DNA of 64,000 nucleotides from Lumnitzera littorea (GCA_024138015.1 JAMXBB010000010.1:48900440-48964439), one strand, 5' to 3'. Shown: positions 1-13,619, counted from the stretch's first letter. Notes: a model not told the origin generated them from the letters alone. Numbers and translations are program-made.

Positions 1-966
1 AACTAATTCTAGCAGTCACATTACACGGAGGTAGCGAAAGGCCATACGTGGGTTGATTATTTGATTGTTATAGATTTCATACGGTACACACGTACAATAT
101 GACCTTACATTGGCCCATGGGATTACTAGGTGTTAGAGGCACCAACCGCCTGGCTAAAGGTCAAGTCTAGAGGCCTCCGTTTAGGGGTAAGTGAGGGCTG
201 CATGAACCTACTCACAATCATATGTAGAACTCGTTTTTGACAAAAGTGAGAATAGATATACCATTACATTTTAAATATGAAACGTGGAGTTTCATTATGA
301 GATAAGTTCTATTATGATACCCGGATCTAATTGTGCTGATGTATCTCCAACCCTAACTTTGGAGGGCATTAAATTTGAGTTACATGCAGTACTTAGTCAC
401 CTACATGTATATGTTTAGCATACCAATTGACATGCATTCAATTGATTGAATTTAATTAATGTATAACTTGATTGTGTTATAGTTGAGAGAATTATCTCAC
501 TAAGGTAGTTTGCTTATACCCTTGTAGTCTTCTTTCGCAAGCTGAGTTGTTCGTAAAGTCAGGCTACTACATGCTCGAGGTTAGTTGTTTATTAGGGGGT
601 TAATGTGGGAGTAAGACGTGATCAGAGTGTACGCATGATAGTTTATCTAGATTATAAATCTGATTATGTAATAAAATGATACTAGTTTGAGATAAGAAGT
701 CTAAAGCACTTCTTAACTCAAACTAGTATCATTTTATTAGACTTCTTATCTGTAAATTCTTATATAAATAGATTGAGTTTTATATTTCCTTAACCTATTA
801 TTATTATCATGAAATAATATTGCTTGCACTTGGCTACTCTTGGTTGTTAGTTGTAGCTATAGCCTTATGTATCGCATAAATGATTGTCGATTGTAAGGGA
901 ATTCAATTTACAGTCCTTTATATGGTTTAAGATGACTGCCACAACTAGTCCCCTCGGGTCATGACA
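1..966 (+). repeat. LTR-B, 3' part (5' part outside window)
   Basis: This is the last ~966 bases of a family B LTR. It aligns along its length with 53,008-53,948, sharing the block that starts aactaattctag, the cattacattacacg-like block and the terminal gggtcatgaca. It ends with CA at 966. It appears to have inserted into the minus-strand C LTR that resumes at 967. The left boundary and target duplication lie outside the window. No coding content. Confidence 0.8.
669..739. repeat. Near-perfect inverted repeat (hairpin)
   Basis: Two 31-base arms (669-699 and 709-739) are reverse complements at 30 of 31 positions, separated by a 9-base loop. A further copy of the agacttcttatc part of the arm follows at 739-750. 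The palindrome is not seen at the equivalent place in the other B LTRs, so it looks private to this copy and younger than the LTR. Confidence 0.85.
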
Positions 967-3095
967 TATTTGCTATCTTGTACTCCTTAAACTTCTAAGT
1001 AACATATATAGTCAAAGATGGGCTTGTTACATGTATTAACATTGCTTATCACTTTATTAGGCTTGGGGGATTTAATGTGGACTTCCTATGGATCTTATAA
1101 CATCTTTTTCCTAAGTTTAATGTATTGGTCAAATATTTTTATAAGGCCCGGTTAAGTATTTTTGGCTTGATTTTGAGTTTTAGGCCTTTGACCCTTATCC
1201 TACTAGTCTTGGTTAGTGTTTTCACTTTGTTTACTTCATTTTGTAGTGTTTTTAAGTGGATTAAGTACACATTATAGATTTTTTCATATTGAACTTATAG
1301 CTCCTAGCTTCATTTTTCAACTCAACTCATTGTTTTCTTTAGCTCAAGTACTTTACCCTTTATTCGACTTGTTCTTTGTAAGTAGACTATTTTGTCATAA
1401 TATCAAGTAGAATTCATAGAACATGTATATATTGTAGTCTCTATGCTTTGGTTTAGGTCCTTAGGTGTTGATTCTTCACTAAAACTTCATATGTGGTTTT
1501 TCCGTTACCTAAGGTTAATTTAAAGCATGTGAAACTTAATATAAGTAAAAATAACACTAAGGTAAGCCTTAAAGATCCCAAGTCCAGCACCTTAAAGAAC
1601 TTTACAAGAGCTTAATTTCCATGGTTTTCTTAAATACAAGGCTATGCTATGAGTAGTATACAAACATACTAAAAGGAAGATAAGCCTATGCTACTTATAT
1701 TCCACTGCTTGTGAAGGAAACTTTAAGAAACTAACATTTGACCAAAGTAAAAGAATTTATAAGGTACATGAGATATTGATATAAACATGAATTGAAACTT
1801 AATACATGATGTTCTAAAGACATCTAAAAATAAGGTATACTTTACTAGATATTTGGGTGGTAGCTTGACCCTTCTTAAACTCCCCTTGGTTCCTGCTTAT
1901 TGCCCCCCTTTTTCCTTTAGTAATCCCTTGCTCCCTTTAACTTCTATGATTGTAGTTGCTTTTGAGTACCTAAATGTCCCCTTAACTAGCGAAGTGTAGA
2001 GTGAACTTATAGGGTTTCCTAAGATGGTTAAAATTGGGCACAAAAAAAGGTATGGATTGGCATGTAGTGTGTATATGTGTGTGTGTGTGTATGTGTGTGT
2101 TGGATGGTTTAGATAAGGTGTTTGGGGGAGTTTTCCTTGTTGACTTTTGTGTTTGAATGTCTTAAGAAAATGAGAGACAAATGAGGATATGGGAGGCATG
2201 GAGTAGCCAATTTTCATAAGGGTTTTATTGCCCTTAATCAAGTCCTTAAATCAAAGGATGTGATGGTGTTACTTGCCTTGTTAAATTACTCCTAAATGTG
2301 ACATGTTAAACATGATAAGGGATTGATAAGATGGATGAATGGCAAGTCATACCATTCCCCTCTCCAAACCGGCGCAGCTCTTGTCATTTAGGGCATGGTG
2401 GCTTATCCCATTAACTTAATTCTTGAATTAAATAAACAAATTAGTTAGATCACTTATCCATAAGTAGTACAATTTATATAAAGAAAAGAGAATTGCCTTA
2501 TCTAAACTTATGGAAGTTATTAAGTTGAAAAGTCAAAAAGTCAACTAAGTCCACACTATTGACTTTGGTTTAATTAAATTCAAATTGGGAGAGAAATTGG
2601 ATAAGAGTAGCCAACCCTAGCCCTTATACGTGTGATTCTTAAATTATCTTATACATGTGGTTCATTTAAGGTTTAGTTCTCTAAATATTGCCTCCCTTTA
2701 AAGAAAAAAAAAATTGCTTCTCATAATAGGCTATAGTAATTTAGGGTTAAATCAAACTTGGTTAGGTTCAAGTTTTTGATCGTTCGTTTAAAGTTCCAAT
2801 AATCTTGAGTGTTTCTATCTCATCCTATGGTTTAAGGTTTTAGTAAGTTAAGGCTCATTATTACACCTTAAGGTTTTCAACTATTTGAGTCAGGATTCTA
2901 CTTCACTTAGAGTTTTAGGTAACTTCTAGGATTGATATTGACTTTAGAATTCTTAAGTTGAATTATAGTTGGGAAGTCAATTGTTATGGATACAGCTTTT
3001 ATATTAAGTTTGATTCTTAGTTTAGTTTACCCTCAAGAATAATCAGAGAGTACTCTCGACTACTTAAGATGTAACCTAAGGTTGAAAGGTATACA
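967..3095 (-). repeat. LTR-C, minus strand, truncated
   Basis: Reverse complement of 17,827-19,920 over about 2.1 kb. On the minus strand it starts TGTATACC at 3,095, matching TGTAAACC at 17,827. It shares the block coding the string GTFRYSKATTII in both copies and the shared run ending tatttgctatc. The left side is cut by the B LTR ending at 966. The small open frames in it (for example 1,897-2,241, minus strand) are conserved only as far as the LTR itself is. A GT-rich microsatellite sits at 2,067-2,101. Confidence 0.8.
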
Positions 3096-3720
3096 CCAAC
3101 ATCACTTCATTTTGAATTAACCACACCTTACTTCATTATTTCATACTTTACATATTACACATATATCAACACTAAATCTTGAATATTCAAATCCAACACT
3201 TTTAGCACTATAATTTCATCCCGCAATATCATTCAATGTCACAATATACTAGAAAACCCACTAAATCAATATCTAGGTCAATTTCTTAATAAATCATCAA
3301 GTGTATTTAGAAAAATAACTATTTAATAGGATTTCTAATGGCTAGAAATTAGATAAAAATTTACTAGTAGATGCTTTACATATAAATTTTACAGTCAAAA
3401 CAACATCATTAAGGGTCTTAAAAATAAAAGTGAAATCAACTCGATTTTAGTTATTTCTAAAGGGTGATATATTTTGACATTTAATTTCAACAAATAACAT
3501 TTTTCCCAAAAACTAAATATAAAGATATCCTAAGACACAATTTTTCAAAATTTTCTAAGAGGTTTTGATATTTTTACTAATTTTTGCAAAAATTGGAACA
3601 AATTTCAAACTCACTAGAAAACACCTTTGCAACCACCTCAGTTACCCTATGGTTGCCAACCAACCTAAAGGAGGGGGTCACTATTGGGTGGTGGTCATGG
3701 CTCCTTCCTAAGTTTTGATT
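3096..3720 (-). repeat. LTR-A relic, minus strand
   Basis: The reverse complement resembles the interior of A LTRs near 47,680-47,930. Shared marks include the run equivalent to aatgatgttgttttgactg (compare aatgtagttttgacttc) and the accaccacccaat-like block near its outer side. It is diverged and both ends are uncertain. The C LTR (minus) abuts it at 3,095, so C probably inserted into this A copy. Confidence 0.5.
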
Positions 3721-4309
3721 TTGTACTCGTACTCTAATTTAGCCCTATTTTTTGCATGCCAAATGTCCTTTTCCTTCTTAATGATGTATATTAAGTGTCT
3801 CCAAACTTTACAAAAGTACTCCAACCTGCATCCTAAATATGCCATGCCTAAAGTACAACATCACAGATTGCTACATGTTGAATGAAAGATATGAGGAAAG
3901 AAAAGGTTTGTTTGTTTGAACCAAGGCTTTTAGTTTATGATTTCTTATGTCATTAATTTAATCTACCTGTACTTTAAATATTAGGAGAAAAAAATTAAAT
4001 ATATTGAATTGAAGTACAGTATATATAATTTTCTTTATTTATTTAAATTCTTAAACTATACATCTTGTTATGACATATATTGTTATGAGATAAGGGAAAG
4101 AGAGATGAAGGTGGAAAGAGAGAGAAAGAGAAATTGAATCAATCAAACAAGATTTAAATTACTTTCATAAATTTGTATAGATTTAAAAATTATATAAAAA
4201 ATTTTGTACATCATAAACTTCTATACAATGCACTAATAGAACAAAAAAATCTCTACGACAAAACAAAGATCAATATAAAAGACGATAACTACAAAATATA
4301 TGGTTATAG
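3721..4309. other. Unassigned AT-rich sequence
   Basis: No open frame of note, repeat boundary or RNA gene could be recognised. There is a purine-rich run at 4,090-4,135 (gagagagaaagag-like). It may be more decayed LTR sequence. Confidence 0.4.
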
Positions 4310-4318
4310 TTCTATTAA

Positions 4319-7300
4319 AGAAAAAGTATAAAAAAGTCCTCAATAGTTGCTTATTTTCTATTTCATTCTTAACATTTCAAAATTTTTATTTAAATTATTA
4401 ATGTTTGCGAAAATTTGTAAACTAATCGTTTTAACTGATGGTATTAAATTATCATTAGATTAAGTATGAAAAAGGTTCTTAACGTTTGCTCCTTTTTCTA
4501 TTTTAGTCCTTACCCTTTTATTTTTTCTATTTTAGTTTTCAATGTTTTTTTTATTTTTTTCAAATAAGTCATTTCATTAATTATGTTAATAAGGACATGT
4601 GGCAACATATGATTGTGAGACCCAGTCTTTGGCCTACTACATGAGACTTAGAGTAGTGGACCACCTTTACTACACGTAGGACCTAATGAGTATAATTAAT
4701 GGAAGTAATAAAGTAAAGTCATTAATAGAAGCTCAAGAAATAGTTTAAGTTAAATAATCATACCAAACTATTCGATACTGATGCAAATTAAGGCATTTGG
4801 AACCAATTTAGGGCCTTTGAACAATTTTGCATGAATTGGACCAAATTTTAATATAAGTTCATAAAAGTTAGAGAAATAGCCTTAGTACGATTAGTATTAT
4901 TATTGGAAACTCCAAATTAATAGTTTTGAATGATTATGAAACCTTAGAGATAAATTATATATATAACAAAAATATTACATGGCGTAAAATAATATATATA
5001 ATATATTTATATACCCCATATGTAATTATTATGCATATATATGTAATCGAAACTAATCAAAATACTTGATAAACTACATTTTAAGCCAAAATAAGCTTAG
5101 GAAACTATAAAAAAATTAATAAAAAAAAAAAACCACAAAGGACACCAAGGCAATTGGAAATCATCTTAAGAGGCGTGTGGAAGTATGAGAGTGATTTAAT
5201 GAAGCAAAACATGCAATATATAAACTTAAAATCAAAGAAGAGAGAAAAGAAATATATCAAACTCACCTAAAAGCTTTAGAAATAATTCCAAAAACACTTT
5301 CGAAAATTCATACATTCAAGTAGGAATTTAAGAAAAATAGAGCTGAGTTTTGGAGATTAAATGGTTTAATTTAGGGAAAATGATAAAATTGGGGTGCGAA
5401 ATTAGGTAATAGAAGGAGTGATAGTGTAGAGGAAATTTGGGAACCAACCACTACCACCAATCGATAGAAGAGGCAGTGCCTAGAGCTACCGATAAACCCT
5501 CCACGTTAGAGATAGTCGAAGCTGTCAACTTTGATGAGGTCCTATTCTAACTCAATTTTGAGAAAATTATTAAAAGTATAAATAATGCCTAGAAAATTAT
5601 GGAAAAAATTATTTTTCATATTTTTATGTATAAAATCTAAGAAAAATAATATTTTGTATAAATTTGGTAGTTATAATATACGTCTTTAAGAAATCGGTAA
5701 AATCAAATAATTTTTTATATTGAAATAAATAGCCTAGTGACGTAGTTTCGCATTTAAAATTTTCTGCAAACTACCCTATATTAATATTGAATTTCTATGA
5801 AGAGATTTCTTGTAAGACTATTTTCTAAATTTTTATGCGGTTTTTTAGCCCTAAATTATGTATTAAATGGTGATTTTAGTGACAAATAATCTATATTCTT
5901 AATTATCTCCCTTGGATTCTAAGTTGGATTAGTTAATGAAGTGCTTGTACTATTCTGGAATGGTTAGATTCATTGATTAAGTAAGAAGTTATGGAAAATG
6001 GTGAATTGGTCTTAATTAATGAAGTTAGTATTTGAATAACTTAGTGAACTTGAATCAATTGATGGATTGGGATGTAATGAATGAAGAATTAAGAAGTAAT
6101 GAAATTAAGGAAGGTTGGTTTGGAGTGTTATTTAATGCTTAAATTTGATTCCACAGTTGTTACTTGGAAGGAAGTGGGTAAATTAGCTACTTATAGGACA
6201 TTGATAAAAGATAGATGATGATTTAGAGGCTTTTGGTAATAAACAATGCAATAAATTGATGCTTAGAGAATAGTTCAGAGGCATGAATTATTAAGTAATG
6301 TGAAAATAAGGGAAACAGAGGATTCATTAGAGGATGATTTTGTTAAAAATCCTATAGCTAACAAAGTTAGAGGATAACTTAGAGAATAATTTAATAAGGG
6401 CCTTAAACTAGAGAAACTTAGAAGCTATGTCAGAGGATAAAACTGATATTATGAATGACCCCAGTGTAACTCAAATGGTAATTCAGAGGATTTTTTACTA
6501 GAGAAAATTGCTATAGAATTGCTCAAAACCAAACTCAGAGGATTTAGCAATTTTAGAAAACTTACAAAATTCATTGATTGGTCAAGAAATTATGATTTGT
6601 GAAAGAGAATAGTGCAATAAGAAGCAGTTTTAGAAGCTAAGTTAGAATTAAACTGAGAGACTAAATCGAAACCAACTTATAACGAACTAATTACCAAAAA
6701 GAGAGAATTTAACTAGTATATATATATATATATACTCATGACCTGTAATTGAATGCTAGGTGAATTCGTGGAAGAGGAAGCTTATGTTAGCAAGTAAGAT
6801 TGGAAATATACCGCTAGCCAAGTAAGTAGATATTTATGTGTGCTTGAGTAGACTTATGCCTACTCTTAACTTTGTGTTCTTTATGATGTATTGTCTTGGT
6901 TGATGTGCTATTTGATGGCTTAGTTGAAATTGGCTATGAATTGATGTATCACTTGGTGAGTTATGTTACCTGTTATATTGGTTACCGATTGATTAGTGAT
7001 ATGATATGAAACTTAGTTGAATGTTAATGCTGATGAATGCATATATGACATTTGCTGGGATTTGTGTTATCTTAGAAAAGAATGTAAGAACTAGCTCTAT
7101 CTCCTATGGTGTTCACTTAAGTGAGCTCGATATCGAGATCTTAGAGTTAACAAAACTACAAAGTAAAAGCTAGATAACAAGTGATGAATAAGTCTGCTTG
7201 GACTTACTAAGTTTTGCTTGGCGTACAATCTAGTGCATTGATGGCATGGCATGAAAAAGGACTTACGGGTCAAGTTTTTTAAAAATCGAGATGTTGCTAG

Positions 7301-8753
7301 GTCGATTTCCATATGAAAAGCTGGGTTATTAAGTAAACTACTTAATTTGTAAAAGCTGGGTATTTGATCATATAAAGACTGCATTATATCTGCTAGGTCA
7401 GCTATATGTTAGATTTTCTAACCACTCTATGTGGTTATTACTAGGCTAAAATGTTTACTAGGTTCTTAGATTTATTCCAAATGCCCAATTTGAGTTGATC
7501 GAACCGGATGAGTTATTACGCTAGGCTAAGATATTGATGCCGATGCATGTTGTGTACATGAGCATAGTATACTCTTGTTGCATTTGCATTGCTTGGCTAA
7601 GAAACTTTAGGATAACGTAATTGGACAAACTACTTGAATGATGTGCAAGTTGTTATGCTTATTGTTATGCGTTTATCCACTCTCACTTAGCTCGTAGTAG
7701 CTGAGGAGATAAGTTTCTCTCATACTCAGGTTACAGATAAATAGATAGAAGTAGCAATGAGACTTTAAAAACTCTAACTAAAGATGGGCTTTAGAGAGAA
7801 CTCATTGACTACATGATTTGGCTCAAGTATATGAAGAGAGTTGTTCACGAAAGTTATGGGTGTTATCTGACAAAAAATTTAGTATATTTTTTGAGGTTTA
7901 GAAATGTGTATTTGTAACAGAGATTTTATGTTGCATAAGAAGTGTAGGTAACTGTGATACTCTTTATATGGCTCATGAATGTAAAAGCTTCTGCTAGTCA
8001 TATTGGATGAGAAAGTATTTGAAAGTAGTTGTGTTTAAACAAAAGAGCAGGTTGAATGTAGGTTCCACATTATCTTTAACTTAAAGATGATAGTAACAAA
8101 TCATATTCAAGTACCAAGAGTTTGAGAGAAAATTTTTTAAGTAGACTCCTAGAAGGCGAGATGTTACAATGATTAGTCTACATGTGATTATCAAATAAAT
8201 AAAATAATAAAATATTCAAGATACTAAAAAATAATTAAAAATAAGAAAAAACTAAAAAGAAAAAAAAGGTCATTCTAAAGTAGGTTACAACCTACTTTAC
8301 CCTGGAGATCAAAGTTTAGCCACCAGTAGCATGGGGTGGTTAGAATGATTCTTTTTTTTTTTCTTGTTTTTCTAGTTTTCTTTTCTTAATTTTTTAATTT
8401 TATTATTATTTATTTTTAATATTTTATTATTTTAGTTATTTAATCACTACGCATAGACTGATCGTATGTTACCTCGTGTCCTCATGAATGAAAGTAATGG
8501 AAGCACTCATTTGATAAAAATCAAAAATGTTGAAAACTAAAGTAGAAAAAAAAAAGTATGAGGATTGCAATAAGAAAAGTGGTAAACGTTGAGAACTTTT
8601 TTGTACTTTTTTCAATGATAATTTAATGTTTTCAATTAAAATGGTTAGTTTGCAAACTCTTGCAAATGTTAAGGACTCAAATAAAAAATTTTAAACGTTA
8701 AGGACTAAAATAGAAAAAGAGGTAAATATTAAGGACATTTTTGTACTTTTCTC
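4319..8753. mobile_element. Mutator-like MITE with long inverted arms, split by a solo LTR
   Basis: The left arm (about 4,319-4,608) and right arm (about 8,455-8,753) are diverged reverse complements. Both outer ends read GAAAAGTAYAAAAA.GTCCT inward, and both share taacgttt, tctattttagtcctt and aaattatcatt blocks. An inner palindrome occupies about 8,185-8,450. Outside the arms, 4,310-4,318 (ttctattaa) and 8,754-8,762 (ttatattaa) match at 8 of 9 positions, and a 9-bp target duplication is typical of Mutator-like elements. Without the nested LTR and its duplicated target the element is about 875 bp. It has no transposase frame, so it is non-autonomous. Family assignment rests on duplication length and structure only. 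Confidence 0.7.
4614..8168 (+). repeat. Solo LTR-A, 3,555 bp, target duplication ATGAT
   Basis: Starts TGTGAGACCC and ends GAGATGTTACA. It is flanked by identical ATGAT at 4,609-4,613 and 8,169-8,173. Its interior matches the other A LTR at 46,805-54,079: the cctagagctaccgata block at 5,490 matches 47,610, the gccctaaa-ttatg block at 5,850 matches 47,960, and an (TA)n tract at 6,717-6,736 matches position 48,738. No internal region or second LTR is present, so it is a recombination remnant. It sits inside the MITE. Short frames inside it (for example 7,097-7,384, minus) have no recognisable content. Confidence 0.85.
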
Positions 8754-8937
8754 TTATATTAACTACTAAAGAGTACAAAAATTTTACTTTTAATATACTT
8801 CCTAATAAATAAACCAATTTGGTAAACAATAAATACAAATACACCAATTTTTTTTACAATAGAGAAAAAATAAAATAAAATAAATAAATAAAGAAAAAAG
8901 GTCCACTTTGAACACCACTTTTTGTCTTTTAGTCATG

Positions 8938-9551
8938 TGTAAAGGGGTTAAAAATTACTATATTATTTATTTAGGTTTGACTCCTTAGGTTAGGTAGTAA
9001 GACTTAATGAATTTGGTCTAAGATGACTTAGGAATATGTGGCATGGTAGACTTAGAGTAGGGACTATTAAGTTAACTCATTCACTCTCGGCCATTCTTAG
9101 GAAAACTCATGCACATAGAGAGACTTGTTATAGGCTTAGAATTAATAAGAGCCCATGGAAGAATCCATCAACAAGAGAACTCATCTCGATTATCAATTGT
9201 CACAATGATCTAGCAAATATCATCAATAACCTAACTCTATAAATATCCTAAAGCTTCTCTTAGTTTGGGGACAATTTCAGTTATCTAAAGAAGCGATGTT
9301 GTGCTGTCATATTGGTATCACACAAGATTAATAGGGTTTAAAGTGAAGAACACATCACTTATCGCCTTGGAAAGTGGAATTGATGCTTTATAGCTCCTCC
9401 ACTTGTCATATGTGTTTGAAGCTCTCTGAGATTGCTTACTCCTTCTTCCTACTTATTTTTCTCCAAGTTAGCCCCCTACATGTCATTTACCATCACTCCT
9501 TTAAGGCCGCAAATAGCACGATACTCGCACTGCATGTACGTAACCACTACA
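8938..9551 (+). repeat. Decayed D-like LTR relic
   Basis: Resembles the element D LTRs (25,493 and 38,737) in order and content: TGTAAAGG start, tttgactcctta(a/g), gcatggta.actta.agtaggg, tataaatatcc, then a pyrimidine-rich tail with a gcatgtacgtaaccactaca end. Similarity is patchy and I found no target duplication. The 68-codon frame at 9,036-9,242 and the frame at 9,374-9,556 are inside it and carry no recognisable domain. Confidence 0.45.
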
Positions 9552-10508
9552 CCTGAATCCCCTCATCTAATTAATTTGTAATGTAAATGGATCCTAGTTA
9601 AGAACAAATAATCACAATCTTCAAAGTATGCATGTAATAAATAATAAAGAAAGCTCATTTTATAAGCATGAACCAAACAATGTTTCTTAATTTCTTTATT
9701 CTGTTAACCGTAGAGTAAATGGTAAAATTGATGGAAGATAAGTATTAATGGGAATAAAATTCGAACATTTATGATAATTATAAAATTAATAGCAAATATG
9801 GTTATTTTGGTACTTACATAATTAATGAGAAATGAAGATTTTCGTAAAATTGTAATGGATAATGACAAAGTAATAATAATAAAGTGTATATTTTAAGAAA
9901 CAATCATTTTATATTAATGTCATTTACTATCTATAATTACTGAAATTTTTGTATGATCAAAATAAATCATATACAATTATGTAGTTATCAAGAAGAAAGG
10001 TGATAATTAATGATGATAAGTGAAGTGATGACAGTTGATAATGATTATATTATAATATGAAGAGGATAATAGCTAGTAGCTTAAGAGTAATATATAATCA
10101 TAATAGATATATTAAAAAATGTGGAGATGAATAAATAATCGGTGCCTTAAGATGTATAGATGTATATATATATATATATTAAAGAATGTGGAGACAAATA
10201 AATGGGGGGTAGCTTAATAGATTAAAAAAACATACCTTAAAATATGTGATAATGATAAAAATGACAAGCAAAATGTTATTTTGAAATAAAATAGCATTTT
10301 TTATTAATTTTATGATGTATGTCAATTCATGAAATATTTTTAAAATTCTAAAAGCTGCATGCCTCATAAAAAGGAAATTCAAATTGTAATTCTATTTTTT
10401 TTCTTATATGGCAATTTAATATTAACTAGCTGAGATAGAAAAAAACAATGTTTTTCTTTTGAAACTTTAATGTGTGCATAATTTGTGAAAGAGAAGAAGT
10501 AGTGATGT
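9552..10508. other. Unassigned AT-rich sequence with a short duplication
   Basis: No gene is supported. Around 10,110-10,215 a unit (attaaa.aatgtggaga.gaataaat..gg.g..ttaa) occurs twice, separated by an (AT)n tract, so it is a local tandem duplication. The 67-codon minus-strand frame at 10,179-10,382 is AT-rich and hydrophobic by composition and is not convincing. Confidence 0.4.
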
Positions 10509-13401
10509 TATAAACTCCATAAATTTTTAGTCTAAATCCTAAATTGGATCTAGGTGCCCTAAATAACTTTATGAGTTGACAAAGCTAGATAAACTAAAAA
10601 TCTTACTAAATTGTAAACTTGAATTTACTTGAATGAGAAAAACCTTAATATATCGATTGATACCTTAATTACATATAAAAACTATAAACCTTATATTTGT
10701 GTAAATACTAAAGATTGTATCTAAACCTGATAAAAACCTTAGAACTAAAACTTTAAGCTTATAAATATTTCCTTTATGTATTTCAATTTTCTTTTGTAAT
10801 TTACTTTCCTTGCTATGTTCATATGTATTTTAGTATAGTATGAATTAGAAAATATGTAGTAAGAACCACATGTGTTCTAGCATCTTATAATAGAAACTGC
10901 ATATATATGTATTTGATTATATATATAATACTTATTCTTTATATTCATGTATTTGCTTATGTATATCCTTAAATATAAGCAATCATATGTATATATGTGT
11001 TACACACACACACATACACACACACATATATATAGTACATGTACATACATATAATGCTAGGTATATGTACTTTATCATATACATATGTGAGATATACTAT
11101 AAAGTAGTATAAATACATATATGTAAGTAAGTAAGAAAATATAGGATAAGATTACATATATGTATATGCACCTATATGTATACTCCAATATTTAAATAAA
11201 TATACACATAGAATAATTTAAGTATTTATATGTATATATATATGTATACTGAGAATTACATAAGTATATATATGTGTATTATATCTAATTTTCTTAAAAA
11301 TGGATTAAGAAAACATAAGTATATATGTATATATATACATGTATAAATATATGTATAATGTTAGTATGGTATAGGTATAAGTATATGTGCGTATCTAAAA
11401 ATACGAGTATATGTATAGTAATACAATAATTTCTTAAAATAAGATAATAAATAGATATATAGGTGGGTCGTAACCCTTAAAAGGGAATTAGGAGACAATT
11501 TATAACACTTAATAAATCATAATAATATATATGTATATATATTAATATTACAAAATTAGAAAAACATAAAAATGAGAAGAATTTAGAAAAAGGTGACGTA
11601 GACTAATAGGGAATTGCCACGTCAGCTCCTCCTAAATCTCCAATTAAAACCATAAACTATAAAAATAATATTAACTAATTAATTAGGAAATTACAATAAT
11701 AACAAAAATTAACATAATTAATAATTTAAGCTTAAAATGGAGAAATAGAGAAATTATTATAAAATAGACTCAAAAATAAAATATTTTAAAAATATAAAAT
11801 TTAGAAGTTAATTAAGTCATAAAATACTAAAGAAAGGTTCAAACTTGATAAATAAAATTATTTTTGCCAAAATAACCAAATTCATAACACTTGAGCCCAT
11901 AAAAAAAAAATGTGAGTTTTAATGTTCAAAATGGACTCCACTACGTGAAAGTATGTCCGTCGATTATAAGTTTGTAAAAATTGAAGTTAAAATAAAAAAG
12001 TTACTTATGATTGACGAAAAGCTCGACTTGAGAAATTTGGTAAGATAAATAGGAAATTTAGATAGATTTTTACATAAAAACCTACATAAAATAATTATTT
12101 AGTTTAGATACTTATTATCTTTTCTATTTCATAATTATCAAGTGATCTTGATGGGGATACTGATCTCCTCGCTTATTACTACGATCTTTGAGCTCTATCA
12201 TAACCAAGTGAGTACTCTTAATAATTCCATACTTGTTTATACTTATAAATATTGATATTTAATTATTATTGAAAATTTATTGATGTGTGGGTTTAGGGTA
12301 TGCATGTGATTCCTCTTGTTCATTATGTTGTGAAAATACTTTAAATTATGATAATATATTGTTCGCTGCATGATAAATTTCCATAGAAATTTGACTGTCT
12401 GCGATATTGCTTGGTCACATAATAACTATACCTAATTATATTTGATTTTGTTAAACTAAACTAGATCATGCGTAAACATACATTACATATAATGATCACA
12501 TCACACGAAAGTAGCGAAAGTCCATGCAAAGGTTGAATTAATTATGATTAAAGTGTTTTAGTATGGTGCATACATATAACATGACATTACCCTGGTCCGT
12601 GAGATTACTAAGTGTTATAAGCGCCAGCCACTTAGTCAAGTCTAAAGGCCTTTATTTAATGGTGAGTGTGGACTGCAAGGGTCCACTTGCAATCATATCT
12701 GGAACTTAATTTTAAACCAAAACCAAACAAATTGTTTTTGCTTGAATACAAAACATAGAGTTTTGTAGTTGTGTAAGTTCAGGCGTGATACTCGGATCTG
12801 ACCTATGTCGTGTAATCTCTAACCTTGACTTTAGAGGGCATTATATCTGAGTTTTATACAGTATTTGGTCAATTGTATATATTTGTACAGCATTCTATTT
12901 GATTATGCATTCAAATGCTTGTAAATAATTGTTGAATAACTTGCTTATTTGTATGGTTAAAGGATAATTCACTAAACTTTATAACTTACACCCTTATAGA
13001 CTTTTGATGTAGGAGGACTTATTCATTGTACCTAGTCAAGGCATGTCCGAGGTCAGTTTAGGACTTTTGGGAAAAGTGTGTGCAAATGAAAAGAGTCAAG
13101 TAAATATATGTTTGGACTTTCAAATAGAACTTTTATAATATTTTGTTGCTACTGTAGCTTTATTACTGGTATTTTAGATTTAAAGTACTGTATTACTTGT
13201 TTAGTGATATTACTTTATAAATTTATTGTTAATATAAGTATGTTGTGATATTATCCATGCTATACTCTTAGGTAACTGGTCATTGTAATAGTAACCTTCC
13301 ATGTCATATGAAGAGTCATCGGTTGGAAGGAAAACCAACCTACAATCTTTTATATGATATATGGCACTTACCATAACTAGACCACCCCTAGAGTCATGAT
13401 A
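10509..13401 (+). repeat. LTR-B, 5' LTR of element G
   Basis: Starts TATAAACTCCATAAATTT, aligning with TGTAAACCCTACAAATTT at 50,165. It ends CCCCTAGAGTCATGATA, aligning with the gggtcatgaca end of other B LTRs. Both terminal dinucleotides have transition changes (TG to TA, CA to TA). A TATATG/TACATA-rich tract lies at about 10,890-11,460. A primer binding site follows at 13,409, which identifies this as the 5' LTR of the gag-pol element downstream. At 2,893 bp it is shorter than the solo B copies. Confidence 0.75.
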
Positions 13402-13408
13402 GGAAAGG

Positions 13409-13424
13409 TGGCATCAAAGCATGA
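13409..13424 (+). promoter_or_regulatory. Primer binding site of element G
   Basis: The sequence tggcatcaaagcatg starts 7 bases after the LTR end. It resembles tggtatcagagc, the initiator-tRNA-Met complement used by most plant Ty1 and Ty3 elements, with transitions at two positions. Its place fixes the direction of element G. Confidence 0.75.
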
Positions 13425-13619
13425 TTTTAATTAGGATAAATAAAATATTAACCCTAGACATTAGGATAACTTACCTAGTGAAGTAAAGAGGGGTAGAATT
13501 AGGATAAGTATTTAAGCCTTAATACTTAATTAACGAACCTTATATTAGTATAACAATAAAAGTAATTATATGCCTTACTGATTCAAAAGTTAGGCCTTGA
13601 GTTATTAGCTGACTAAGTC

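Noticed and set aside
1897..2241. Open frame sharing a protein string (GTFRYSKATTII) with the one at 18,812-19,033
   Set aside because: Both lie in inverted copies of the same C LTR. The DNA around them is equally similar, so the shared peptide does not show coding selection.
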